From NCBI GenBank assembly GCA_014381825.1, contig JACNKX010000083.1, forward strand, positions 1 to 64,000: DNA of 64,000 nt, written 5' to 3'. Below the pieces are notes generated by a model. The model was not told where the DNA came from. It saw nothing but the letters and a program-made list of their open reading frames with translations, and made no database searches. Both the position numbers and the translations under genes were made by a program. The DNA comes from Planctomycetota bacterium. Lineage in GTDB: Bacteria > Planctomycetota > Planctomycetia > Pirellulales > Pirellulaceae. Positions 9,879 through 19,555 of this stretch are shown here, piece after piece. Within the stretch, counting starts at the first letter, position 1; each line of letters starts with the position of its first letter.

Positions 9879-11474
9879 CTAAAACGCAATGTTGTACGAA
9901 GTGAAGACGCCTTCCCGGTCAAAGCGAGGATCGTCCGAGAGCGTGAAGGTAGCAAGCGTTTCGAAGTATGACCGCGATCCTGTCTTGCGCAGGTAGCGGA
10001 GTCCGAATCCGGTGACGGCAATGCCGTCTGGCGACTCGAATGCCACCTCAGGGATAAGTGATTCGTCCTCATTATGCCGAAAGAGTTGAACGCCAAGGGA
10101 GACGCCGAAATTCCTCACAGCCAGCGACCCGACGGAAATGCGAATGAGCGGATTGGTCTCGAAGGCCGTTCGAAGCCGATTCAGATTTCCACCGCTGATT
10201 GGATTCCAACCGGCAGACTTATAGAACACGTTGCAATAGTAAACGGCCTCTTCGACTCCAACTGGGTTGTGGTGAAAGTACTGCGAGCGATTAGCCTCGA
10301 CCGTGAACAGTTGGCCGTTGCCACGCCCACTCTCGTCGCCCCACTTCAATAGAGCTCTTGCTGTTAACGACGCGGGGCCGAAGAACTTGGTTCCGCTGAC
10401 CGCGGCGAAATGCGAATCGCGGCTCGAGTCGAAGTCATGATCAACAAACGCGTACGTGCCTTCGTAGAAATTGCCTCGGTGGTCGGCGGAAGCATGAACG
10501 CCGTAAAGCGAGCCGCCCGCGTTGGCGAAGGCATCAACATCGTTGGCCCCATAGATCATCTGAACATTCAAATTACTCAAGTGGCCAGCGTAGATCGTGT
10601 TTTTGCTAAGAACGATTCCTAGAATCTCGTCGTTCATTAGCAACGAGTTGTGCATGGCAAACGGAAACTTTCCGGCGACGACGTTGTAGTCCATGACGGC
10701 AAACGGATCGAGGTAAGCGCCGAAGATGCTGTGCAATTCACCCTCGAACCAATAACGTTGCGGCTCGCTCGTCGCGTTGCTAATGTAGCCATCGGGATTA
10801 CTGAACTGATAGTAGGAACCGCCGGAATTGCCATCGCCCAACGGCCGCAACTGTACGTGGAAACGTTCCGTGCCCGTCAGTTGCATGTCTAGGTCGATGC
10901 GAAGTTGATGACCAACCACATCTTGACGCTGGCTGTTCTCTTCGAGCGCAAACGCGAACAACGAGTAGCCACCATAACCGACGAACCGCGGGTCCCAGGC
11001 GTATGCGTTGTCGCCAAACCACTTCCCATGAGCGAACACTGGATTAGTGCCCGAAAATTCCGAATAAGCCGTCCACGGTTTTGGCTCGACCCAATCCTCC
11101 GGTAAGCGAAGATGCTCGTAATGGACATCACTCGCAATCGCCGGCCAGTTCAAATGGTCTCCCTCTGGAGCATAGAGGTAAGATCCACCATGATTCCAAA
11201 GTTCCGCCGCTAGTGGCGGCAAGGGATCACGCTCAGCGGCATAGGGGTCAGGAGGCAATGCGGGAAAGTCGCTTGGCGATGGCGACGCGGAGGACTCGAC
11301 GGGTGGCGGGATTCTCTCAGGCTGAAAGTTTAGCGCGCGACGAGCGAGAGTCGCCTGTGTGGCGTTCGTGGTCGTCGGCAGTTGCCACTGGGCGCGCGCT
11401 TCCTCTACTTTGTCAGTTGCCACAAAGGCAACCGCCGCAAAGAGACACCAAGTTCTCAGGCTCCGAAGACTCAC
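9879..11474 (-). CDS. Outer-membrane beta-barrel protein, putative porin partner of the upstream cytochrome
   Basis: 531 residues with a signal peptide (about 1-29, ending ARA) and a Pro-rich linker to about residue 85. The rest has alternating aromatic/polar strand patterns and ends in a terminal Phe (YNIAF), as outer-membrane barrels do. No family signature is clear to me. The gene begins 18 bases after the stop of the hexaheme cytochrome gene, on the same strand, so the two are almost certainly one operon. A barrel protein next to a multihaem cytochrome resembles the porin-cytochrome arrangement used to pass electrons across an outer membrane. That role is inferred from context and fold pattern only; an ordinary porin or carbohydrate-specific channel remains possible. 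Confidence 0.7.
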   Translation of the reverse strand: MSLRSLRTWCLFAAVAFVATDKVEEARAQWQLPTTTNATQATLARRALNFQPERIPPPVESSASPSPSDFPALPPDPYAAERDPLPPLAAELWNHGGSYLYAPEGDHLNWPAIASDVHYEHLRLPEDWVEPKPWTAYSEFSGTNPVFAHGKWFGDNAYAWDPRFVGYGGYSLFAFALEENSQRQDVVGHQLRIDLDMQLTGTERFHVQLRPLGDGNSGGSYYQFSNPDGYISNATSEPQRYWFEGELHSIFGAYLDPFAVMDYNVVAGKFPFAMHNSLLMNDEILGIVLSKNTIYAGHLSNLNVQMIYGANDVDAFANAGGSLYGVHASADHRGNFYEGTYAFVDHDFDSSRDSHFAAVSGTKFFGPASLTARALLKWGDESGRGNGQLFTVEANRSQYFHHNPVGVEEAVYYCNVFYKSAGWNPISGGNLNRLRTAFETNPLIRISVGSLAVRNFGVSLGVQLFRHNEDESLIPEVAFESPDGIAVTGFGLRYLRKTGSRSYFETLATFTLSDDPRFDREGVFTSYNIAF

Positions 11475-11492
11475 GCGATCTGAAGTTCCTGT

Positions 11493-13502
11493 CTACCAAA
11501 CACGAATGACCGACTCGTACTCGTCTAGTACAACGATCTCCAAGAGATGTTTCAAATGGGGAACACCTATGTGGTCAAGCAGCGTTGGTGGAAGATGTCT
11601 GAAGTTGAGCTTGACGCTGACGGTGTAGGGTCCGGGACAATTGGGCAACCGTATCGGGTAGTTCTGTCCAATAGTCCGTAACGGCGGAATGCTTGCCTTG
11701 GCTATCCGAAAATCACTGGCTCGACCGAATAAGATGGCAGGTTGCGTTTGCGGTCGGAGTACGGTCGTCGGCGAAAGGTGCCGATTCACCGAAACCACCA
11801 CCGTTCGGTCCGCTCCCTTGTTGGTGAGCGCGGTAAACTTATTCTGAAAGTTCAGCAAATACTTGTCGAGCGGCAACTTGCCGGTAACAACGTCGTGGCT
11901 GTGATCGTCAAGCAGATCGCGATTATGATCTAAGCCGCCCGACGCAAAAACTAGTTGTCCGTCGGGGCCAACGACTTCGACCGATACCCACACCTGACGT
12001 TCTGCCGTGAATCCTGTCGGGAAGCTGTGCCCAGCGATAAGGCTTTGAACATCGACGCCAATCGTCATCCGATCACCACGCGCAGCACGTTCGGGATGAA
12101 CGACACAGAGCCTTGCGGCGTTTCCTAACAACTCGTAGCGCTTCTCATCCGCCTTTCGAAGTGAGTGGCGATTCTTACGCCTCAACTCTTCAAGCGTCTT
12201 GACCTGATAAGGCGTCAATTTGGAATCGTCTCGGTAGTCGACTTCGTACATCCAATCCAGTTTGAACGGAAACTCGGTATCAGGGAGCAGCGAATAGTCG
12301 GGCCCGGCGAATGTATGATCTGACATTGGGCGAAGGGGCATACTCTCGACCGGCACACCGGGCACGACGGCTGCAGGCCCCCACGGTCGATCTTTGTCTG
12401 CAATTGGAATACCTTGCACTGGCCCCATATGACAGTTCTGGCAGGTGATGCCTTGCTTCGCGGCAGGACTGTTCTGCCATTCCGAAAATGCTTCTTCGTT
12501 GCGCACACCATTGGGAGTGGTAACGTCATGGCAATCGCCACAGAACTGCGAACTCTTGATAAATGGGAAGCCCACAGACCCGTGCGACGCCTCAGCCGAC
12601 ACCGCGCCATCGAACGGTCCAAACATGCACACTTCGAACAAGTCACCCGGTTCAGCAACAAGCCGCCCATTATTCTTGTATTGGGGATGCGTTCGACGGT
12701 GGCAAACGACACAAGTCACACTCTCCAATGCAATCCTTGATCGATGGATATTCCGCCGCGATCCGTTCTCACCCAGAGCCGTTCCGACGGGTGTGTGGCA
12801 ACGAGTGCAGAACGTGCCAATCGTTCCCCCGGTCCTTTCAATCAACGTCAAGTTGAACGCTTCGAAGACGGGACTGTTCTGTGCGTAGGCGTGCATCGAG
12901 CGAGACCATTGATCGTATTGCCGCTCGTGGCATGGTTGGCACTGCTTCGCCGAAGGAAAATCGACTTCCATCAAGGGGCGAATGTTGCACTGGTCGGGCA
13001 AGATATACTCCAGCGCTCCATTTCTAATCCAACGATGAACGATTTCTAGCTGGCCGGCAGTTAGCCATTCATGGCGATCCTCCGGCATCATCGGTTCGTC
13101 AGGGTGCGGGGAATCAGCTTCCGCCAGGACATTCCAGGCGACGTACTCCCAAAACACGGACTCGCTCGGGTTACCAGGACTAATGACAGGCTCCCCGTTC
13201 TTGGTCTTCCCGGCAACGAGTCCCTGATAATTAGAAATGTCCGTTCGCTCCTTAATATCAGCACGATGGCAGCCGACACACTTTCGTTCGATCATGATCT
13301 TCACTTCGAGCCAATCCGGGTCGAAGGGATTGGGAACGGGAGTGACCACGTGTGGCGCAGCCGAAATCGGTGTTTGAGTCTTCCCGGCAACAATGAAGAC
13401 ACCTGCCACAATTCCCATTGTGACGAGCGCTAATAGACGTAGTAGCAGAGGCTTGCGTTGCACGAACAAACGACTCCATTCACGAACCGACCCGAGGCTC
13501 AA
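11493..13502 (-). CDS. Membrane-anchored hexahaem c-type cytochrome (c554-like)
   Basis: 669 residues. One hydrophobic segment near the N-terminus (about 17-40, after basic residues) should anchor it in the inner membrane or serve as an uncleaved signal, with the rest in the periplasm. Six CxxCH haem sites are visible: CVGCH 75, CQPCH 188, CTRCH 232, CVVCH 264, CGDCH 321 and CQNCH 354. The first lies in a planctomycete-type cytochrome module that also contains MMPEDRHEW; the other five form a cytochrome c554/hydroxylamine-oxidoreductase-like cluster. The C-terminal 300 residues have no haem sites and read as a beta-rich domain. It transfers electrons; donor and acceptor are unknown. It is the first gene of an operon with the barrel protein downstream. 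Confidence 0.85.
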   Translation of the reverse strand: MSLGSVREWSRLFVQRKPLLLRLLALVTMGIVAGVFIVAGKTQTPISAAPHVVTPVPNPFDPDWLEVKIMIERKCVGCHRADIKERTDISNYQGLVAGKTKNGEPVISPGNPSESVFWEYVAWNVLAEADSPHPDEPMMPEDRHEWLTAGQLEIVHRWIRNGALEYILPDQCNIRPLMEVDFPSAKQCQPCHERQYDQWSRSMHAYAQNSPVFEAFNLTLIERTGGTIGTFCTRCHTPVGTALGENGSRRNIHRSRIALESVTCVVCHRRTHPQYKNNGRLVAEPGDLFEVCMFGPFDGAVSAEASHGSVGFPFIKSSQFCGDCHDVTTPNGVRNEEAFSEWQNSPAAKQGITCQNCHMGPVQGIPIADKDRPWGPAAVVPGVPVESMPLRPMSDHTFAGPDYSLLPDTEFPFKLDWMYEVDYRDDSKLTPYQVKTLEELRRKNRHSLRKADEKRYELLGNAARLCVVHPERAARGDRMTIGVDVQSLIAGHSFPTGFTAERQVWVSVEVVGPDGQLVFASGGLDHNRDLLDDHSHDVVTGKLPLDKYLLNFQNKFTALTNKGADRTVVVSVNRHLSPTTVLRPQTQPAILFGRASDFRIAKASIPPLRTIGQNYPIRLPNCPGPYTVSVKLNFRHLPPTLLDHIGVPHLKHLLEIVVLDEYESVIRVW

Positions 13503-13810
13503 TTTTCAATTCGTTTTCTGGCCACATCCGTCTTGTGACTTTTGCCCGACTTGAGTATCGCGCATCCCGCGCGCAGCAATTACACCAGTTCTAGTTATCG
13601 AATTCGAGCAGCCGCATTGTTTGGTCAATCCAACCGCCAATATCGTGGTGTTCGATGCATTCGGTTCACGTGCGCGAGACTAACCCCTACAGGCGGAAAC
13701 GACGCATGCTGCCGCGAATTAGATGCCTTCGCCTGCATTTACCATTACGCAAAGATTGACATTGCGGATTGTAAGCATTGAACCGATGCGCGAAGATGCG
13801 TTGCACTCGG
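13503..13810. other. Intergenic region
   Basis: About 300 bases between the cytochrome start and the SDR stop. It should carry the promoter of the cytochrome-barrel operon. I see no small gene, clear hairpin or repeat. Confidence 0.4.
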
Positions 13811-14560
13811 CTAAAGCGGCCGTCGAGCCAAGCTGAACGACTGGCCAGTCGGGCCTTTCGAGCCTTGCTTAGCAAGGAACACGGCAATCGCGGTGACTTC
13901 TTCTGGTGCCTTCACCCACTCGCCAGGGATCGTCGGATGCGGCGAATCCGGTTGAAACACGGCCGCCGTCAGTTCGGTGGCAACGGGACCAGGTACGAGT
14001 TCATTCACCGCAATCTTGTCCGCCGCCAGTTCCATCGACATGCAACGCGTCAGCATCCAAACGCCAGCCTTGGCCGCGTTGTACGAACTATTGCCAACGC
14101 GAGGCTGGTGCCCCATCCCCGAGCCAACATTAATGATCGTTCCGCCACCAGCTTCGCGAAGATGCGGCAGTACCGTACGGCTGAAGAAATAGGTCCCCAT
14201 CAGATTCAATTCGATCACGTCTCGCCACGCGTTCGGATCATCTTCACCAACGACCGTCCGTTCCTCGCCGCCGCCCGCATTGTTGACAAGGATGTCGATA
14301 CGTCCCAGCTGTGCTATGGCAACATCGACCGCCGCCTCGACGGAAGCCAGATCGGTGACATCACATTGCGCGACCGCGACTCGCCGCCCGAACGCGCGCA
14401 ATTCAGCTGCGACGGAATCTAACTGAGATCGCGTGCGCGCTGCGAGACAAATATCTGCCCCTTCGCAAGCATAAGCGATCGCGATCGCGCGACCAATTCC
14501 GCGCCCGGCGCCGGTGACGATTGCGGTCTTTCCGAACAACTCTCCTAAACTCTCACTCAT
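13811..14560 (-). CDS. SDR-family NAD(P)-dependent oxidoreductase
   Basis: 249 residues, the usual length for a classical short-chain dehydrogenase/reductase. It has the nucleotide-binding TGAGRGIG near residue 17, NNAG near 93, a Ser in INVGSG, the catalytic YNAAK, and the PGPV segment after it. It reduces or oxidises a hydroxyl/keto group with NAD(P)H; similarity is greatest to FabG-like and glucose dehydrogenase-like enzymes, so the substrate cannot be named. Its ATG overlaps the stop of the phosphatase gene by four bases (ATGA), pointing to translational coupling. It is the last gene of the mutS, phosphatase, SDR series. Confidence 0.9.
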   Translation of the reverse strand: MSESLGELFGKTAIVTGAGRGIGRAIAIAYACEGADICLAARTRSQLDSVAAELRAFGRRVAVAQCDVTDLASVEAAVDVAIAQLGRIDILVNNAGGGEERTVVGEDDPNAWRDVIELNLMGTYFFSRTVLPHLREAGGGTIINVGSGMGHQPRVGNSSYNAAKAGVWMLTRCMSMELAADKIAVNELVPGPVATELTAAVFQPDSPHPTIPGEWVKAPEEVTAIAVFLAKQGSKGPTGQSFSLARRPL

Positions 14561-16308
14561 CCGGGATTGCGTCCGAATGTCATGATCGTGATATCGTCGT
14601 TCTGTGGTCGGCCATTCGCGTGCTTTCGCACATCCTTGAACAGTGCTTTGCCGAGCTCTTCAGCCTTCCTCGGGCCGTTTTTGACGAAATTCAGAAGGCG
14701 TTCTTCGCCGTACAACTCGTCCTCATAGTTCATCGCCTCGTCGACGCCATCGGTAAAGAATACAACCAAATCGCCGGGATTCAGCTGTTTCGTCTCTGAC
14801 TCGAAGGGATATTCCTCGACGACCCCGATCGGCGGTCCGACAAGCTCTTCGTCAAACAACTCGATCGAGCCGTCAGCACGATGAATGATCGGTGACATGT
14901 GTCCGCCATTCGACAGCTGAATCTTGTGTGTCTCGGGATCAACGACGGCCAGCAGATAGGTGACAAAACGGCCCTCCACAGCACTATCACACATGTGGTC
15001 ATTGATGGCACACATCGCTTCTTCGATGTCCTTCAGGTGGCGAATCGTACTCTGGACGCAGCTTGACATTCGCGACATGATCAATGCACCCGGAACTCCT
15101 TTCCCCGCGATGTCGCCAAACGACAAGATGACTTTGCCGTCGGGCAACGGAAAGACGTCGAAGTAGTCGCCGCCAACTGCTTGAGCTGAATCGTAGGAAG
15201 CATAGAACTCGTAGTCGCCCACTGACGGAAACTCCGTCGGCAGCAATGCACGTTGCACTGTCTTCGCAATCTCTAGTTCGCCGTCTTGCTTAATCTTTTG
15301 GGCATACGACTGCATGAGCCTCGCACTCTCATAAGACAAAGCCGCTTGACCGGCGACAGTCATTAGGATCTCCAAGTCTTCCTGCCCAAACTGGCCAAGC
15401 GGATTCTGCGAGTCGATACTCAGGACACCAAGCGGTTCTCCGTCTAGGGCAAGCAACGGCACACACATCATGGATCGAATCTTCAAGTCGGCAATCGATT
15501 GGCTCCCGCTGAACTCGCCGTCCATCGATGCATCGGCCGACATCAAACCGCATTTGTCCGTCAGGACCTTGTTGATGATCGTGCGACTGAGACGCACGGT
15601 CGCATCCTCGCCCTCACGACGATGCTTCATGGCCTTCGGAACCATCTCACCCTTTTCGTCCTTCAGCAAGATGCAACCGCGATCTGCATAGGTGAAGATA
15701 CTGAACAAAGTATCAAGTATCTTCGGAAGCAGGGCGTCGAGATCGACCTCACCTGCCAAACTGTTGCTGATCTCGAGAACGGCCTTCAGCTTGGCTTCGG
15801 GGTTCGTATCCAAGACACCGAAGCGCCCTTGATTCGCCATTTGCCCCGTGATGTTCGTATCTTCTTCCGTATCGTCATCGAGAGAGATCGTTCCGAACAT
15901 CGCTCCTTCAACGGTAGCCGCGGATGCTGCAGGTGCGGGTGCCGCCGGCTGAGGGGTTGGTGCCGGCGCAGGGGCCGCGACCGGTGCCGGAGTTGCAACC
16001 GGCGCGGCGACGGGGACAGCCTCTGGATGTTCAAATTTTGATACCGCATCGCCGAACTGAATCATGTCGTTGTGATTCAACTTGACGCGAGTTGTAACTT
16101 GCTGCTTATTGAGAAACGTCCCGTTACGGCTGCCAGTATCCTCGAGAAAGAATTCAGCATTTTCACCAATGATTGACGCGTGCTTTCCGGAGACGCTCGC
16201 CTGCACGATCTCGATCGCACAGTCGGGATGCCGACCGACTAAGTTCGGGCCAGGTTGCAAGTCATACGACGTTTTCTTTCCTTGCTCGACGACGATAAGC
16301 GATGCCAT
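14557..16308 (-). CDS. FHA-GAF-PP2C (SpoIIE/RsbU-type) serine phosphatase
   Basis: 583 residues from the ATG at 16308, which has GGAG seven bases upstream. Domains in order: an FHA phosphothreonine-binding domain (about 1-95, with LVGRHPDC and GSRNGTFLN), a Pro/Ala-rich linker of about 50 residues, a GAF domain (about 175-335) and a PP2C-type phosphatase domain (about 350-580, with GGDYFDV and FFTDGVDE metal-site motifs). Such proteins are soluble signalling phosphatases that reverse Ser/Thr phosphorylation, often on anti-sigma antagonists, under control of a ligand on GAF and a phosphoprotein on FHA. No partner anti-sigma gene is adjacent. It follows mutS by about 170 bases and overlaps the SDR. 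Confidence 0.92.
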   Translation of the reverse strand: MASLIVVEQGKKTSYDLQPGPNLVGRHPDCAIEIVQASVSGKHASIIGENAEFFLEDTGSRNGTFLNKQQVTTRVKLNHNDMIQFGDAVSKFEHPEAVPVAAPVATPAPVAAPAPAPTPQPAAPAPAASAATVEGAMFGTISLDDDTEEDTNITGQMANQGRFGVLDTNPEAKLKAVLEISNSLAGEVDLDALLPKILDTLFSIFTYADRGCILLKDEKGEMVPKAMKHRREGEDATVRLSRTIINKVLTDKCGLMSADASMDGEFSGSQSIADLKIRSMMCVPLLALDGEPLGVLSIDSQNPLGQFGQEDLEILMTVAGQAALSYESARLMQSYAQKIKQDGELEIAKTVQRALLPTEFPSVGDYEFYASYDSAQAVGGDYFDVFPLPDGKVILSFGDIAGKGVPGALIMSRMSSCVQSTIRHLKDIEEAMCAINDHMCDSAVEGRFVTYLLAVVDPETHKIQLSNGGHMSPIIHRADGSIELFDEELVGPPIGVVEEYPFESETKQLNPGDLVVFFTDGVDEAMNYEDELYGEERLLNFVKNGPRKAEELGKALFKDVRKHANGRPQNDDITIMTFGRNPG

Positions 16309-16476
16309 AATCTTGCTCCGATACTCATTACGATGAATTGTTGCCTTCAGGGAAGGCATAGGATTAAAGAAATCGAATAAGTTAAATATGGTAACGCAAT
16401 CGAGCCATTGCCCTCAAGTCGGGGGAAAAGGATTGTCGCTGATATTTGAATCTACTGGCGTGTTACTCCGCATCCA

Positions 16477-19098
16477 CTACCTTGGCTTGGCCGCCGGCTC
16501 ACCTTCAAGCGTCTCTTTCCATTGCTGGATCAACTGCAACGCATCGATGGGCGTGAGGGCGTTCACATCAGCTGCACGAATCTCGTCCATGAGCGGATGT
16601 TCCATTGGTGCAAAGAGTGTCAGTTGGATGTCGCCGCCGCGTTGCTTCTTGTTGCTTTTTGCAATCTTGGCTCGACCGTCGGTATCTAGATGTTCGGATT
16701 CCAACTGGTTCAGGATCTGTTTGGCTCGTTCGTTCACTTCGCGTGGTACTCCGGCCAGTCGCGCCACATGAATGCCATAGCTTTTATCGGCGGAGCCCTC
16801 GATGATCTTATGGAGGAAGACGACGTTGTCGTCCCATTCCTTTACCGAAACGTTTAGGTTTCGGACACCGCCCAAGGTGTTTTGAAGGTCGGTCAGCTCA
16901 TGATAGTGAGTAGCAAATAGTGTGCGGCAGCCAATTTGGTCATGGATATGTTCGACAATCGCCCAGGCAAGCGAAACGCCGTCGTAGGTGCTCGTGCCGC
17001 GACCGATCTCGTCGAGGATCACGAGGCTTCGATTCGTGGCCGTGTTCAGAATGCGAGCCGTCTCCGTCATCTCGACCATGAATGTACTTCGACCTCGCGA
17101 CAGCTCGTCACTGGCACCGACGCGTGCGAAGATGCGATCGGCGATTCCGATCGTGGCTTCGCGAGCGGGTACGAAGCTTCCCATTTGCGCCATTAGAGTA
17201 AGCAACGCAACTTGACGGATGTATGTACTTTTCCCGGCCATGTTTGGCCCGGTGATCAGCAAGATCATTCCGTCATCGACGGTGGCGAGTGTGTCGTTGG
17301 GTACGAACGTCCCTTGCGGCTCGCTGATGTCGAGCACCGGATGGCGACCATCGACGATGTGCAACACAGGCTCGTCAACCGGTTTCGGTCGGCAGTAACC
17401 TCGTTCACGCGCTAGTTCGGCGAACGAACACAGCACATCCAATTGCGCCAGCACGTCGGCGGTCGCTCGGAGTCGGCGGCTCGATGCGTGAACTAACTCG
17501 CGAACTTCGAGAAACAACTCAAACTCAAGATCCTTCGCCTTGTCATCCGCCGAAAGAACTTTCTCTTCGTACTCCTTCAATTCTGGCGTGATGTAGCGTT
17601 CGGCGTTCTTGAGGGTTTGTTTCCGAATGAAGAAGTCAGGAGCCTTATCGCGATGTGTGTTACTCAATTCGATGTAGTAGCCGAAGACCTTGTTGAAGCC
17701 AATCTTCAAGTTCGGAATGTTCGCCTCTTCAGAGATCCTCGCTTGATACTGAGCGATCCATTGCTTTCCGCCCACCGCCAACTGACGAAGTTCATCCAAT
17801 TCCGCGTTGAATCCATCGCGAATGAAACCGCCATCACGAGAGGTTAACGGACAATCATCGACCAACGCGGTTTCGACTTTGCTGCGAACGTCTGGACAGA
17901 GATCCAATTCGACCTCAAGTTTCTGAAGCAGCAAGCTCTTACGCGCCGTTAGCTTCGCCTTGACCTTTGGCAAACTGGCGAGTGTGCGACCGATGAAGCG
18001 GATATCGCGGGGACTGCATCGCCCCGTCGTCACTCGAGCCAGTAAGCGTTCGATGTCGTAGACATCACGCAATTGCTCGCGCAATTCGCGTCGTAATACT
18101 CCCTCGGCAATCAGCTCTTCGACGGAGTCGAGCCGCTCGTCAATCTCGTCGCAACCGGTCAGCGGGCTGGCAACCCACTCGGCCAACATCCGCGAGCCCA
18201 TCGCCGTGACCGTCCGATCGAGAACTGCCAACAGCGAACCGTCCCGACGCCCTTCGCGCATCGTGCGAGTGATTTCAAGACTGCGGCGTGTCGCCTCATC
18301 GATCTCCAACGAACGACCGACACGATAGGGGATCAAGCGATCGATATGGTCAAGCGAGGTCTTCTGAGTTTCACAAAGATATCCCAATACGGCGCCAGCT
18401 GCTCGAATGGCGGAGGAATCTGTTTCACCGAAACCAAAACCTTCCAAGCCGCGCGATCCGAATTGCTTACTCAAGCCATCATTGGCTGAGTCGAACGAAA
18501 ACGCCCACGGAGGGCGTTTCGTGACGAGCATCGAATCGTGCAGATAATCCGGCAGCGGCTCGTCGCCCTCGCTGACCAGACATTCAGATGGGCCGATGCG
18601 AGCGAGCTGGTCGGCGAGTTGCTCATTACGAAACACGGCGGCGTGAAAGCGTCCGGTGGAAAGCTCCGCCCAAGCGATGCCAACTTCGCCCTCCCGTTTC
18701 TTCCCGCCGGGCACAACCGCTGCGAGGTAGTTGCTTTCGCGTGGATCAAGCAACGCGTCGTCGGTCAACGTTCCCGGTGTAACGACGCGCGTGATTTCGC
18801 GTTTGACTAAGCCCTTCGCTTGCTTCGGATCTTCCACTTGTTCGCAGACCGCGGCACGGTAGCCAGCCGCGATGATCTTGGCGAGATAGCCGTCCAGTTG
18901 ATGGTACGGAAAGCCCGCCATCGGTATCGGATTCTCGCCCTTGTCGCGACTGGTCAGCGTCAGCCCCAGCACGCGCGCAGCATTCTTCGCATCTTCATGA
19001 AACAGCTCATAGAAGTCGCCCATCCGAAACAGCAGTAAGGCATCGCCGGCGACTTCCTTGGCATCGTGATACTGTTGCATCATCGGTGATATAGCCAT
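16477..19098 (-). CDS. mutS: DNA mismatch repair protein MutS
   Basis: 873 residues from the ATG at 19098 (MAISPMMQQYHDAK); the open frame extends to 19158 but family alignments begin near MQQY. It recognises mispaired bases and small loops and recruits MutL. The mismatch-binding Phe-x-Glu is in MGDFYELF near residue 27, the Walker A is GPNMAGKST near 615, followed by the ABC signature region and the Walker B LVILDEIGRGTSTYDG and FATHYHEL. All five MutS domains appear intact, so this is a functional MutS1 of normal length. mutL is not in this window. The downstream gene on the same strand is the FHA-GAF phosphatase, 168 bases away. Confidence 0.97.
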   Translation of the reverse strand: MAISPMMQQYHDAKEVAGDALLLFRMGDFYELFHEDAKNAARVLGLTLTSRDKGENPIPMAGFPYHQLDGYLAKIIAAGYRAAVCEQVEDPKQAKGLVKREITRVVTPGTLTDDALLDPRESNYLAAVVPGGKKREGEVGIAWAELSTGRFHAAVFRNEQLADQLARIGPSECLVSEGDEPLPDYLHDSMLVTKRPPWAFSFDSANDGLSKQFGSRGLEGFGFGETDSSAIRAAGAVLGYLCETQKTSLDHIDRLIPYRVGRSLEIDEATRRSLEITRTMREGRRDGSLLAVLDRTVTAMGSRMLAEWVASPLTGCDEIDERLDSVEELIAEGVLRRELREQLRDVYDIERLLARVTTGRCSPRDIRFIGRTLASLPKVKAKLTARKSLLLQKLEVELDLCPDVRSKVETALVDDCPLTSRDGGFIRDGFNAELDELRQLAVGGKQWIAQYQARISEEANIPNLKIGFNKVFGYYIELSNTHRDKAPDFFIRKQTLKNAERYITPELKEYEEKVLSADDKAKDLEFELFLEVRELVHASSRRLRATADVLAQLDVLCSFAELARERGYCRPKPVDEPVLHIVDGRHPVLDISEPQGTFVPNDTLATVDDGMILLITGPNMAGKSTYIRQVALLTLMAQMGSFVPAREATIGIADRIFARVGASDELSRGRSTFMVEMTETARILNTATNRSLVILDEIGRGTSTYDGVSLAWAIVEHIHDQIGCRTLFATHYHELTDLQNTLGGVRNLNVSVKEWDDNVVFLHKIIEGSADKSYGIHVARLAGVPREVNERAKQILNQLESEHLDTDGRAKIAKSNKKQRGGDIQLTLFAPMEHPLMDEIRAADVNALTPIDALQLIQQWKETLEGEPAAKPR

Positions 19099-19555
19099 AG
19101 CCGGGCATGGTATCAGGGAGCCGAGTAGAAAGGGAGTGGGGCGGCGAGGAGATGGCAAGAATTAGATCTCGCGAAGGACCACGATTTTCATTCCTTCATC
19201 ATCGCTCGAAATTACTTCCACGACATGACTTCAATGTCCAGATCGCGAAACAAAGCAGCGACATCAGAATCGACCAGACTGGGGACTCTCTCTCGCGGAG
19301 CGACCGGTCCCCAACGGTAGTATTTCCACTCGGCATTCAGTGCAAGGTGAACGCCATATACATGAGAAAGATCGTACGCATTACGAAGACTCTCGGAAAA
19401 ACTGAAATCGCATTGATCGGGAACATCACTTCAGCTGCCTACTCGGGATCGGCCGAGTAGGCGGACCTGGTCACGCCAGCTTGAGTGAGACGGGGGACAA
19501 ACAGCAATCGTGGCGACGAAACTCTTGATCATGCGAAGATATCCGCAGCTTGCGA
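19099..19555. other. Intergenic region with a 10-bp hairpin
   Basis: About 450 bases without a supported gene. It includes a perfect inverted repeat GCCTACTCGG / CCGAGTAGGC with a 6-base loop at 19437-19462, about 100 bases downstream of the esterase stop. There is no U-run after either arm, so it may be a weak or factor-dependent terminator or a regulatory structure. An open frame at 19107-19460 on the + strand looks like chance. Confidence 0.4.

Noticed and set aside
19107-19460. Open frame on the + strand opposite and beyond the mutS start
   Set aside because: No recognisable protein features, poor start context, and composition like noncoding sequence.
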